DNA of 64,000 bases from Macrocybe gigantea (taxonomy: Eukaryota; Basidiomycota; Agaricomycetes; Agaricales; Callistosporiaceae): positions 124,001-188,000 of the forward strand of contig SJRY01000266.1 of NCBI GenBank assembly GCA_011319805.1. The letters run 5' to 3'. A model generated the notes under the pieces. It was not told where the DNA came from and did not search any database. It was given only the letters and a program-made list of their open reading frames with translations. Below are positions 1 to 10,328 of the stretch, piece after piece (position 1 is the first letter of the stretch; each line of letters opens with the position of its first letter). Made by a program: the position numbers and the translations under genes.

Positions 1-2928
1 ACGAAGGATGCACCCAAAACGATACTGAGCAAGGTCTATCCGATGACACAGAAAGAACTAGAGGAACTAGATGCCTTTGTCGAAGAAGGATTATGAACAG
101 GAAAAATATGCCCATCGAAATTGCCTTATGCAGCACCCTGCTTCTTTCACAACAAGAAGGATGGAAGCAAATGACTCATCCAAGACTACCAGGAGATAAA
201 CAAATATACGGTCAAGGACAAGTTTCCACTACCACGCATCAGCGAGCTCCTCAACGTACTACAAGGAGCAAAGTACTTTAGCAAGATCGATATTATCTGG
301 GGATACAATAACGTGCACATCCGGAAAGGGGATGAATGGAAGGCAGCCTTCCCAACAGCAAGAGGACTTTTCGAACCGACAGTCATGTACTTTGGGCAGT
401 GCAACGCACCAGGCACTTTTAGCCGAATGATGGCGAGCCTCTTCCAAGACCAAATACGAAGGAGAGTGTGCATAATCTATATGGAAGACATCATAATCAT
501 TGGACAAACATGAGAGGAACTCCAAAAGAACACCATAGAAGTCATGGAAATACTGAACAAGAATGACCTGTTCATCAAAGGACTGAAATGCATCTGGGAA
601 TCATCAAAAGTCCCAGTACTAGGATACATCATAGGAGAAGGGAAGGTAGAAATGGAACCAGAAAAGATCACAGCTGTACAATCCTGGCCAACCCCAAAGA
701 TGAAGAAAGAACTACAAAAGTTCTTGGGATTCACGAACTTTTACTGACGATTCATCAAGGGATATGCAAAGATCGCTAAACCCCTGACGGAGTTGACTGG
801 AAACAAAGCATTCCAGTGGACAGACAAGCAACAGGACGCTTTCAAAGAGCTGATCCGACATATAACCTCAGCACCCATTCTAGCACTACCACAAACAGAA
901 GGAAAATTCTGAGTCAAAACGGACGCCTCAGGATATGCCATTGGAGCAGTACTATCACAACAGCAGAAAGGACTATGGCATCCAATTGCATTCATCTCGA
1001 GATGCATGACCCCAGCGGAGCAAAACTACAAAATCTATGATAAGGAACTTCTTGCAATAATGGTCGCACTAAAGACATGGAGACAATACCTCCTCGAAGC
1101 TTGAGAGAGGTTCGAAATATTGACAGATCACAAAAACCTATCATACTTCTAGAAGCCACAGTGACTCAATTCGAGACAGATTGGCTGGTATCTGAAATTA
1201 CAAGAATATGACTACGAACTACGACACATACCAGGAAAGGTGAATGGAAAAGTGGATGTCCTGTCACAGATAGCAGGATATGAAGACAACCTAGCAGAGA
1301 AGGACGACATACAAATGATCAAAGAAGCAGCATTCATTCGACATCTGGAAGAGAATAATGAATGAGACTTCGAATTTATGATGTTCAAGGACGAACACCT
1401 ACGGAAAGAAGAAGCAGAAAATAATGAAACAATACAAACAAGAGGAATCACGATGATCGAATCCTCAAGGATAGAACAAATTCAACAATGCACATGAAGG
1501 GAGACAATCGTAACAACAGGACTGAAGGAAAAACCACACTGGTTCACAGAAGACGACCACATCGTATACGTAGGAGGAAAAATCTATGTTCCTCCAGACA
1601 ACAAACTGAAGGAAGACATCATGTTTGAACACCATGACACACCCATCGGAGGACACCCAGGACAATACCGCATGCACGAGCTCATAAACCGCACCTATTG
1701 GTGGCCAGCAATGCTAACGGACATCAAGAAGTATGTCAATGGATGCAAAACATGTCAGCGAAACAAAATCATCCAACAAAAGAAACATGCACCCCTACAC
1801 CCGCACGAAGTCCCACAGCAACCATGGGAAGATATCAGAGTAGATCTCATAGGACCGCTACCCAGCTTGAATGGCTTTAATGCCATTGCCGCAATCACAG
1901 ACCACCTGACCGAGATGATCCACCTAGTTCCCACAAAGACCGAACTCACAGCAGAAGGTCTTGCACGACTATACCGAGACAATGTGTGGCGGCTTCACGG
2001 AATCCCACGAAAGATCATCAGTGATCGAGGACCCCAGTTCACAGCACGATTCATGACAGCACTTCTAAAATTACTTGGAACAAAGCAAAATCTATCAATG
2101 GCCTATCACCCACAGACAGATGGACAGGCGGAGCGATCCCACCAAGAAACGGAAGCCTTCCTCAGAAGCTTCACAAACAACTTACAGGACGACTGGGCAG
2201 AATGGATAGCAATCGCAGAGTACCAATACAATGACAAAGTACACCAGGGAATGAAGGAGACACCATTCTACCTCAACTATGGAATGCACCCCTGGAAGGG
2301 AGAGCCACAGATGACAGAAGGGAATAACCCCGCAGCAAAAGACTTCGTCAAAAGAATGAACCAAATACGAAAGGAAGCAAATGCTGTGCTGCAATATGCA
2401 CAAACACGAGCTAAAGACAATTACGATGCGAGGCGAAGACCAGCCCGTGAATACAAGAAAGGGATAGAGTATGGCTAGAAGCCACCAATATCACAGTCAA
2501 TCGACCATCAAAGAAGTTATCGGCACTCCGATACAGACCATTCAAGATGGTTGAAAAGAAAGGAGCCTTGGCATATCGCCTGGAACTCCCAGCATCATGG
2601 CAGCTGATACACCCCATGTTCAATGAAACACTGCTCATGCCTTACAAAGGACCCCGTTTCAAGATACAAGAGCAACCATCACCACCACCCCCGAAATCAT
2701 AAATAATGAAGAAGAGTATGAGATAGAAGAAATCCTAAAAAGGAAGAAACAAGGAAGGGGGATGCTATTTCTGGTCAAATGGAAAGGATACGGACACGAG
2801 AGAACACATGGATCAAAGAGAAGGAACTGGGGAATGCGCAGCAAGCTCTAGACTTCCTAAAGAAGACTGCGAACCAGGATAAAAGGATCATGACAAGAGG
2901 AAAGAAGACCAAAAATCGCACGTCATGA
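1..2928 (+). pseudogene. Decayed gypsy pol (RT-RNase H-integrase-chromodomain), copy A
   Basis: Domains in order: RT palm (1-750), RNase H (about 780-1250), integrase zinc finger and DDE core (1621-2300), then the C-terminal region and chromodomain (2480-2928). The RT active-site motif reads YMED near 481-492, where copy B has YMDD, so one catalytic aspartate is lost. Multiple in-frame TGA/TAG codons and small indels (near 2463, 2692 and 2800) break the frame. The 285-codon stretch at 1621-2478 is the best preserved part and keeps the HHCC finger and the integrase D, D and E residues. Pol ends at TGA 2926-2928. The product is not functional as it stands. Confidence 0.9.
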
Positions 2929-3323
2929 CCACCAACGCCCCCATCAGCATTGACAGCAGCGACGATAGCTGCGCACCTACCCCCAACTGCCCAAATGACC
3001 ATGAGAATCTAGCAAGGATTCTCAATGGCAGCGACTACATGGACCCCCTCGCCATCACACTTGGCATGTATATGCGCTATGTTATGACCGTCCGCATGCA
3101 CCTCTGGACCAGGCGAACCCCTGATGGGACCGGCCCCACTACAGCTGAACGTATCACACTTCGCAAAGCAATGGAAATGCTTCGCACAGAAAACCAGCAA
3201 CTTAAACTCCTCGCCACCACACTCCATCACATCTGCGCCTATAATGAAGAGCTCATTCATACATGGGCCCCACATGCGGCGACTGCCTGGGAGACCAATA
3301 CTGGGTGGGGACAGCTGGACTAA
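2925..3323 (+). CDS. Accessory ORF3 downstream of pol, copy A (132 aa, unknown function)
   Basis: The ATG at 2925 overlaps the pol stop (ATGA), the arrangement expected for termination-reinitiation. The 132-aa product has a Ser/Asp/Pro-rich N-terminus. Its second half is Leu/Glu-rich, with heptad-like spacing, and could form a short coiled coil, and the C-terminus is Trp-rich. No signal peptide or membrane segment is visible, so it does not look like an envelope. The same ORF exists in copy B at 9897-10291 but is broken there by one base. It survives intact in copy A although pol in the same copy is riddled with stops. I recognise no family. It lies between pol and the polypurine tract, where accessory genes of retroelements sit. 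Confidence 0.55.
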   Translation: MTTNAPISIDSSDDSCAPTPNCPNDHENLARILNGSDYMDPLAITLGMYMRYVMTVRMHLWTRRTPDGTGPTTAERITLRKAMEMLRTENQQLKLLATTLHHICAYNEELIHTWAPHAATAWETNTGWGQLD

Positions 3324-3360
3324 GGTTTTTCGTGAGGATGCGAATCTACAGAGAGGGTGA

Positions 3361-3680
3361 TGTTACAGACATTGCCCAAAGGACCATTCATTTTCTTATC
3401 TTATCTTTCCCACATCCCTTATCTTCCCCATCATGTTGCGCAGCGTGCAGCCATCGAGTCATCCCACTTCCCTAGTCATCCTGAGTCATCTCCTTCCAGT
3501 CTTACTCATCCGCAGTCCACAGCATTGTGCAGCCCATAGTCCGTGCTCGAGTACTGTAATGTATATAAGGACTCCCAGATGTACCAGTAGCGCTAGGCTT
3601 AATATTCCTTTTGCCATCATCTCAAGACCACTCTCACACTTAGTCTGCCCGAGTCCTTCTGAGATTCATCTAGCCTAACA
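3361..3680 (+). repeat. 3' LTR of chromovirus copy A (320 bp, TG...CA)
   Basis: Begins TGTTACAGAC and ends TAGCCTAACA, aligning end to end with the LTRs of copy B. It differs from them at several sites, for example CATTG for CGCCG near the start. A TATATAAGG box lies about 100 bp before the end. It is preceded by a purine-rich tract (AGAGAGGGTGA). Confidence 0.95.
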
Positions 3681-4139
3681 ATGACCACTTGAAATGTCAG
3701 TCGGTCAATGGAATACTCACATCGGAGTCAGAATCAGTACCGTTACCCAGAACGGTGGCGATGGTGTCTGAGTCAGAGTCAGAGAGGTTTGGCTGGAAGC
3801 CAGGGGGGCAGCAACAGCAGCAACAGGGGCGGCAGTGCGGGATTGTTCTTGTCGTGGCGTTTTTTATCACAGAGCATCTTTCGTTCGGAGACAGGTTTAT
3901 AGTTGTTCGCATCTGGGAAACCATTCAGGCAGTTGTGGGAGAAATGGCCTGCATAGCCATGACGATACTTCATGCAGCCTCATGTTGACGGAGGAGGGCA
4001 CGTTCAGCATCTGTAAGTGCGGGCAGGTGAATGAACGTTTTGCTGCTGGTCGATAACGATGCAGCAGAACCTGAAGAGCCAGACTGAAGGTTGTTCTGTC
4101 TGGAGGCGCTGACATTGGCATTTTGGGATGGACCCAAGA
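3681..4139 (-). pseudogene. Old gypsy element G1: gag C-terminus with CCHC knuckle
   Basis: Read on the minus strand this encodes a Ser-rich linker, an LTDAERALLRQHE-like segment and then a CCHC knuckle-like stretch (RHGYAGHFSHNC), typical of Gag from Agaricomycete gypsy elements. A Ser/Asp-rich tail leading to the protease region follows. The frame is broken in places. Its upstream part resumes at 10649 beyond copy B, with the CAAGA target duplication (4135-4139 and 10649-10653) at the junction. Copy A interrupts its downstream end at 3680/3681. Confidence 0.7.
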
Positions 4140-4459
4140 TGTTACAGACGCCGCCCAAAGGACTATTCATTTTCTTATCTTATCTTTCCCACATCCCTTA
4201 TCTCCCCCATCATGCTGTGCAGCGCGCAGCCATCGAGTCATCCCACTTCCCTAGTCATCCTGAGTCATCTCTTTCCAGTCTTACTCATCCGCAGTCCACA
4301 GCATTGCGCAGCCCATGGTCCGTGCTCGAGTACTGTAATGTATATAAGGACTCCCAGATGTACCAGTAGCGCTAGGCTTAATATTCCTTTTGCCATCATC
4401 TCAAGACCACTCTCGCACTTAGTCTGCCCGAGTCCTTCTGAGATTCGTCTAGCCTAACA
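4140..4459 (+). repeat. 5' LTR of chromovirus copy B
   Basis: TGTTACAGAC...TAGCCTAACA, 320 bp. It differs from the 3' LTR (10329-10648) only within the GCGCGCAGC and CCCATGGTC stretches, where the 3' copy has A for G. It carries the TATA box that should drive the element. Confidence 0.96.
4341..4384 (+). promoter_or_regulatory. LTR TATA box and predicted transcription start
   Basis: TATATAAGG begins at 4341. The block AGGCTTAATAT (4374-4384) lies 33 nt downstream, at the usual TATA-to-start distance, and is exactly complementary to the PBS at 4462-4472. The start at A4374 is inferred from that complementarity and from the Tf1 precedent, where the first bases of the mRNA prime reverse transcription. 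Confidence 0.6.
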
Positions 4460-4461
4460 AG

Positions 4462-4472
4462 ATATTAAGCCT
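4462..4472 (+). other. Self-priming primer-binding site
   Basis: ATATTAAGCCT starts 2 nt after the LTR, where a tRNA primer site is expected, but it lacks the TGG that pairs with tRNA CCA ends. It is a perfect 11-nt reverse complement of 4374-4384 in the LTR, the predicted mRNA 5' end. In Tf1/sushi-type chromoviruses the mRNA folds back, is cleaved after 11 nt and primes minus-strand synthesis. Length, position and complementarity here match that mechanism. Confidence 0.82.
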
Positions 4473-5122
4473 CGTCGAGACTCGCTCAGACTCACACACA
4501 CACCACGTCACGCTTTATCAAAGACTTGATCAACATTCGACGACAAGCGGTCGCCGACCCAGCGAGCACTAGCACGAGCGACGAGAGCACTTGGCTCAGA
4601 GAAGTAGACCAGACATTGCAGTCCACGCCATTCGCAGAGACAGTCCACGCCATCCGCAGAGACACTAGCAATCCAAACAAACGAAAGAGAGAGCGCACGC
4701 CTACACCAAGTAGCGACGACGAAGAACAGGCATTTCTGAGAGAGTTTGCCTTCACCACCACAGACGAGCCCGCTGAGATCCTCAGCGAAGGAGCAGCACA
4801 ACTCATTGCAGAACTCTTCCTAGAAGGAGAATACGGGATAAGCCCAGAAGAGCTGTGGTCAGACCAGAATCTTCTTGCCGAAGAAGAGGACGAACCCATC
4901 CGCAAGAAAACGAGAGAAGAACGAACACAAGCCCGAGATTTTAGGCGACAACAGATCGAGAACTATAATCGCCGAACACAGGAGGAAGACATACTGATAC
5001 AGAGAGGGCACGACGCACAGAGCATACGACAGAACCAACGAGAACGACACCAGAGTCAAGGACACACAGGAACGAAACCGCCGAATCCCTTCAGAGGACC
5101 AATCCGCCGAAGCACTGCATAA
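4469..5122 (+). CDS. ATG-less leader open frame upstream of gag, copy B
   Basis: Frame 2 is open from just after TAA 4466-4468 to TAA 5120-5122 (217 codons) and contains no ATG. The product would be acidic and Arg/Glu/Gln-rich, with a KRKRER-type basic patch near 4679 and a long charged helix. The same frame continues after the TAA into gag. The aligned part of decayed copy C (from about 20095) keeps both the frame relation and the TAA (20422-20424). It could be a Gag N-terminal extension made by non-AUG initiation and readthrough, or an untranslated leader under selection against AUG. Conservation argues that it is not random. No family recognised. Confidence 0.45.
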   Translation, partial: ASSRLAQTHTHTTSRFIKDLINIRRQAVADPASTSTSDESTWLREVDQTLQSTPFAETVHAIRRDTSNPNKRKRERTPTPSSDDEEQAFLREFAFTTTDEPAEILSEGAAQLIAELFLEGEYGISPEELWSDQNLLAEEEDEPIRKKTREERTQARDFRRQQIENYNRRTQEEDILIQRGHDAQSIRQNQRERHQSQGHTGTKPPNPFRGPIRRSTA

Positions 5123-5140
5123 GGAGAGAATCGCACCACC

Positions 5141-6280
5141 GTGGCGAAAGTAAGCAACAGCGACTGGGACGAATACTATCGGTGGAGGGAGCGAAAAGGA
5201 TTACCAAAGACAACCGGACCGACCGCCGCAGAGTGGGCCGATTTTGAACAAGCTTGTAGAATCGCAGGAGTCGACCTAGACTACTGGAAAGAACAGAGAG
5301 AGGAGCGAAGACAGAAACAGCTCCAAGAACAGCAAGCCCAAGTACAAGCACAGCAGACCCAAGAACAACAGATCCAGGAACAGGAAGACCAAGACCAAGA
5401 GAACGACGAAGAAAACCCCCAAAGGATGACGACAGAATACAAGGGAATCATCGCCGACCCGAAATCCTTTACAGGAGATCGAACGTCCTTCGATATTTGG
5501 TGGAGAAAGATGAAACTCTATAACCGCACATGGGACCTCACGGATACACAGAAGATTGGAGCGGTCCTGTCTAGAATGACCGACGGACCCGGAGCCCACT
5601 GGGCATCAAAGAAGATCGACACCACTACCAACCAAAGCACATGGGCCGACTTCATAACCGAGATAGAGACACGATTCAGCAACGTCATGTCGCCATCACA
5701 AGCAGGAAGCAAACTATTCAACATCAGACAGGGAAACCGACCCATCGACGAATTTCTGGATGAATTCGTAGACCTCGCAGGGAAAGCAGGAATGACAGGA
5801 ACAGCCCCTCGTTTCCTACTCGAGAAGAGCTTAAACCGAAGGACAGCAGAAGCCGTACACTCAATCTCCACACTTCCAACAGATGGAGATGAATATATCA
5901 AGACAGTTCGAGCGATTGGACGAAACATCGATGAACACAGAAATGTGATGAGAGGAGAATTCACAAGCAATCAGCGCAAGGCCGGAAATCCAAGCCGAGG
6001 AGCAGGACAGGCCATGGAAGTCGACAAAGTACGAAGCAACAACTGCTTCAACTGCAATAAACCAGGACACATCTCACGAAACTGCCCGGAACCACGAAAA
6101 GGAGCAGCAAATGTCACATGTTTCAACTGTGGCTTAAAGGGACACTATGCACGAAACTGCAAGAAGAAGAAGAAAGGAAAATCCCGGGTCAGAGAAGTGA
6201 AAGAAGAAGAAGGAGAGGACGAAGAAGACAAGGATGAAGAAAGCTCTGACAAAGAGGGTTTTGCCGAAGGGTCCGACTAG
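5141..6280 (+). CDS. gag: Gag capsid-nucleocapsid protein with two CCHC knuckles, copy B
   Basis: Structural protein of the virus-like particle. A Gln/Glu-rich N-terminus (coiled coil, about residues 50-95) is followed by a retrotransposon Gag core (about residues 105-260) and two zinc knuckles, CFNCNKPGHISRNC and CFNCGLKGHYARNC (6046-6087 and 6118-6159), then a Lys- and Glu/Asp-rich tail. The start is uncertain: GTG at 5141 follows the TAA by six codons, while the first ATG anywhere after the LTR is 5426, in frame and just before the conserved core, which would give 284 aa. Copy C has ATG where copy B has GTG 5141. The stop TAG 6278-6280 lies downstream of the slippery site used to enter pol. 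Confidence 0.88.
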   Translation: MAKVSNSDWDEYYRWRERKGLPKTTGPTAAEWADFEQACRIAGVDLDYWKEQREERRQKQLQEQQAQVQAQQTQEQQIQEQEDQDQENDEENPQRMTTEYKGIIADPKSFTGDRTSFDIWWRKMKLYNRTWDLTDTQKIGAVLSRMTDGPGAHWASKKIDTTTNQSTWADFITEIETRFSNVMSPSQAGSKLFNIRQGNRPIDEFLDEFVDLAGKAGMTGTAPRFLLEKSLNRRTAEAVHSISTLPTDGDEYIKTVRAIGRNIDEHRNVMRGEFTSNQRKAGNPSRGAGQAMEVDKVRSNNCFNCNKPGHISRNCPEPRKGAANVTCFNCGLKGHYARNCKKKKKGKSRVREVKEEEGEDEEDKDEESSDKEGFAEGSD

Positions 6281-9200
6281 GAGGTGCTAAATCGCGACCC
6301 ATACAACTGAAACAGACTCGCTTCGATACCGGATGTAGATCATCCCATACTCTGAAATACACCATTCCTGCCAAGCGATCTGAAGCACCAAGAAAAACCA
6401 TCCAAGGGGACAAACCACCAAAGAGGAAAGAGCTCGCAGTACCAGCAAGGATACGAACACGAAAAGGAATCACAACGATAACACCAGAAGTCGATAGCGG
6501 AGCGGATAGGACCTGCATCAACACCGCGATAGTAGCAAAAACAGGACTGAAGACACGACGAATCAAGAAGATTCCCATCATAAATGCAGACGGATCACCC
6601 AATCGTCAGAAAACAGCAGACCGAGTAGCGGAGGTCCACATCGACATTAAAGGACACAAGGAGCATATGGAAGCCATCGTACTCGATATCGGAAAAACCG
6701 ACATGCTACTAGGACATGACTGGCTTGTCTACCACAACCCAACAATCAAATGGAGGACAGGAGAAATTGTCTTCGACAGATGCCCCAAAACGTGCAAAAT
6801 AAACCACCAGACGATCAAGATACAGAAGGTGGCTGAACCAGCGAAAACCACAGCCAGCGACAAGACAGGAACCCAGATACCCCCATATCTGATCAGATTC
6901 AAACACCTCTTCAAGGAGAAGAACTTTGATCGCTTACCAGACCACAAAGAATGGGACCATGAAATAAACTTAACGAAGGATGCACCCAAAACGATACCGA
7001 GCAAGGTCTACCCGATGACACAGAAAGAGCTAGAGGAACTAGATGCCTTCGTCGAAGAAGGATTACGAACAGGAAAAATACGCCCATCGAAATCACCTTA
7101 CGCAGCACCCTGCTTCTTTCGCAATAAGAAGGATGGAAGCAAGCGACTCATCCAAGACTACCGGGAAATAAACAAATATACGGTCAAGGACAAGTTTCCA
7201 CTACCACGCATCAGCGAGCTCCTCGACGTACTACAAGGAGCAAAGTACTTTAGCAAGATCGATATTATCTGGGGTACAATAACGTGCGCATCCGGAAAGG
7301 GGACGAATGGAAGGCAGCCTTCCTAACAGCAAGAGGACTCTTCGAACCGACAGTCATGTATTTTGGGCAGTGCAACGCACCAGGCACTTTTAGCCGAATG
7401 ATGGCGAGCCTCTTCCAAGACCAAATACGAAGAAGAGTGTGCATAATCTATATGGATGACATCATAATCATCGGACGAACACGAGAGGAACTCCAAAAGA
7501 ACACCATAGAAGTCATGGAAATACTGAACAAGAACGACCTGTTCATCAAAGGACCGAAATGCGTCTGGGAATCATCGAAAGTCCCAGTACTAGGATACAT
7601 CGTAGGAGAAGGGAAGGTAGAAATGGAACCAGAAAAGATCACAGCCGTACAATCCTGGCCAACCCCAAAGACGAAGAAAGAACTACAAAAGTTCTTGGGA
7701 TTCACGAACTTTTACCGACGATTCATCAAGGGATATGCAAAGGTCGCTAAACCCCTGACGGAGTTGACTGGAAACAAAACATTCCAGTGGACAGACAAGC
7801 AACAAGGCGCTTTCAAAGAACTGATCCGACATATAACCTCAGCACCCATTCTAGCACTACCACAGACAGAAGGAAAATTCCGAGTCGAAACGGACGCCTC
7901 AGGATATGCCATTGGAGCGGTACTATCACAACAGCAGAAAGGACTATGGCATCCGATCGCATTCATTTCGAGATGCATGACCCCAGCGGAACAAAACTAC
8001 GAAATCTACGACAAGGAACTTCTTGCGATAATGGTCGCACTAAAGACATGGAGACAATACCTCCTCGAAGCTCGAGAGAAGTTCGAAATATTGACGGATC
8101 ACAAGAACCTATCATACTTCCGGAAGCCGCAGCGACTCAATTCGAGACAGATTGGCTGGTACCTGAAATTACAGGAATACGACTACGAACTACGACACGT
8201 ACCAGGAAAGGCGAATGGAAAAGCGGATGTCCTGTCACGAATGGCAGGATATGAAGAAAACCTAGCAGAGAAGGACGACATACAAATGATCAAAGAAGCA
8301 GCATTCATTCGACATCTGGAAGAGAATAATGAACGAGACTTCGAATTTATGATGTTCGAGGACGAACACCCACAGAAAGAAGAAGCAGAAAATAACGAAA
8401 CAATACAAACAAGAGGAATCACGATGATCGAATCCTCAAGGATAGAACAAATTCGACAATGCACACGAAGGGAACGATCGTAACAACAGGACTGAAGGAA
8501 AAACCACACTGGTTCACAGAAGACGACCACATCGTATATGTAGGAGGAAAATCTATGTTCCTCCAGACAACAAACTGAAGGAAAACATCATGTTTGAACA
8601 CCACGACACACCCATCGGAGGACACCCAGGGCAATACCGCATGCACGAGCTCATAAGCCGCACCTATTGGTGGCCATCAATGCTGACAGACATCAAGAAG
8701 TATGTCAATGGATGCGAAACATGTCAGCGAAACAAAATCATCCGACAAAAGAAACACGCACCCCTGCACCCGCACGAAGTCCCACAACAACCATGGGAAG
8801 ATATCGGAGTAGATCTCATAGGACCGCTACCCAGCTCGAACGGCTTTAACGCCATCGCCGCAGTCACAGACCGCCTGACCAAGATGATCCACCTAGTTCC
8901 CACAAAGACCGAACTCACAGCAGAAGGTCTCGCACGACTATACCGAGACAACGTGTGGCGGCTTCATGGAATTCCACGAAAGATCATCAGTGATCGAGGA
9001 CCCCAGTTCGCAGCACGATTCATGACAGCACTTCTAAAATTACTCGGAACAAAGCAAAACCTATCAACGGCCTATCACCCACAGACAGATGGACAGGCGG
9101 AGCGATCCCACCAAGAAACGGAAGCCTTCCTCAGAAGCTTCACAAACAACCTACAGGACGATTGGGCAGAATGGATAGCAATTGCAGAGTACCAATACAA

Positions 9201-9900
9201 TGACAAAGCACACCAGGGAACGAAGGAACACCATTCTACCTCAACTATGGAATGCACCCCTGGAAGGGAGAGCCGCAGACGACAGAAGGGAATAACCCGC
9301 AGCAAAAGACTTCGTCAAAAGAATGAGCCAAATACGAAAGGAAGCAAATGCCGCGCTGCAATATGCACAAACACGAGCCAAAGACAATTACGATGCGAGA
9401 CGAAAACCTGCCCGTGAATACAAGAAAGGAGATAGAGTATGGCTAGAAGCCACCAATATCACAGTCAATCGACCATCAAAGAAGTTATCGGCACTCCGAT
9501 ACGGACCGTTCAAGGTGGTTGAAAAGAAAGGAGCCTCGGCATATCGCCTGGAACTCCCAGCATCATGGCAGCTGATACACCCCGTGTTCAATGAAACACT
9601 GCTCACGCCTTACAAAGGACCCCGTTTCAAGATACAAGAGCGACCATCACCACCACCCCCTGAAATCATAAATGATGAAGAAGAGTACGAGATAGAAGAG
9701 ATCCTAAAAAGGAAGAAACAAGGGAGGGGACACTATTCCTGGTCAAATGGAAAGGATACGGACACGAAGAGAACACATGGATCAAAGAGAAGGAGCTGGG
9801 GAATGCGCAGCAAGCTCTAGACCACTTCCTAAAGAAGACTGCGAACCAGGATAAAAGGATCACGACAAGAGGGAAGAAGACCAAAAATCGCACTTCATGA
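6250..9900 (+). pseudogene. pol: Pol polyprotein (protease-RT-RNase H-integrase-chromodomain) with one-base deletions, copy B
   Basis: Protease has DSGA near 6493-6504. RT has the YMDD motif near 7450-7461. RNase H runs to about 8250. Integrase has its HHCC finger at 8596-8740 and catalytic D, D and E around 8810, 8990 and 9100. The chromodomain (EEYEIEEIL...LVKWKGYG) is near 9676-9790. Pol ends at TGA 9898-9900. Against copies A and C it lacks single bases near 7274 (in RT), 8471, 8549 (A-run), 9226, 9297 (C-run) and 9726 (G-run), so no full polyprotein can be made from this sequence. Most losses fall in short homopolymers, so assembly error is possible. Entry from gag is by -1 frameshift. 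Confidence 0.9.
6256..6262 (+). other. Candidate -1 ribosomal frameshift heptamer GGGTTTT
   Basis: In the gag frame the codons read GAG GGT TTT, giving the canonical X XXY YYZ pattern G GGT TTT, 16 nt before the gag stop. Slipping back one base enters frame 1, which is open from 6250 into protease. The heptamer is retained in decayed copy C (21863-21869). No downstream pseudoknot was tested. Confidence 0.6.
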
Positions 9901-10291
9901 CCACCAACGCCCCCATCAGCATCGACAGCAGCGAGGGCAGCCGCGCACCTACCCCCAACCGCCCAAGCGACCTCGAGAATCTGGCAAGGATTCTCAATGC
10001 TAGCGACTACATGGACCCCCTCGCCATCACACTCGGCGCATATATGCGCTATTTATGACCGTCCGCACGCACCTCTGGACCGGGAGAACCCCTGATGGGA
10101 CCGGCCCCACTGCAGCTGAACGCGCGCTTCGCGAAGCAATGGAAATGCTTCGCACAGAAAACCGGCGACTTAAACTCCTCGCCACCACACTCCACCACAT
10201 TCGCGCCTATAATGAAGAGCTCATTCATACATGGGCCCCGCATGCCGCGACCGCCTGGGAGACCAATACTGGGTGGGGACAGCTGGACTAA
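9897..10291 (+). pseudogene. ORF3 downstream of pol, copy B (one-base break)
   Basis: Homologue of the 132-aa ORF at 2925-3323. Its ATG again overlaps the pol stop as ATGA. One G is missing near 10052 relative to copy A, so the frame shifts; the second half resumes in another frame at 10055-10291. Function unknown. Confidence 0.5.
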
Positions 10292-10315
10292 GGTTTTTCG
10301 CGAGGACGCGAATCT

Positions 10316-10328
10316 AAAGAGAGGGTGA
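10316..10328 (+). other. Polypurine tract of copy B
   Basis: AAAGAGAGGGTGA directly abuts the 3' LTR, the position of the plus-strand primer in LTR elements. Copy A has AGAGAGGGTGA at the same place. Confidence 0.7.

Larger units (their letters stand above)
1..3680 (+). mobile_element. Chromovirus LTR retrotransposon copy A, 5'-truncated by window edge
   Basis: The window opens inside reverse transcriptase. Sequence from base 1 aligns with copy B from about 6975 and runs through RT, RNase H, integrase, a chromodomain and a 3' LTR at 3361-3680. Compared with copy B it has many CG-to-TG or CG-to-CA changes, several turning CGA arginine codons into TGA, for example at the codons near 95, 510, 746 and 910. 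It is inserted in an older minus-strand gypsy gag/pol whose sequence resumes at 3681. The 5' LTR and the other target-site copy lie outside the window. Confidence 0.93.

Noticed and set aside
2925..3323. ORF3 as an envelope gene
   Set aside because: No signal peptide, transmembrane helix or cysteine pattern; small and soluble-looking.
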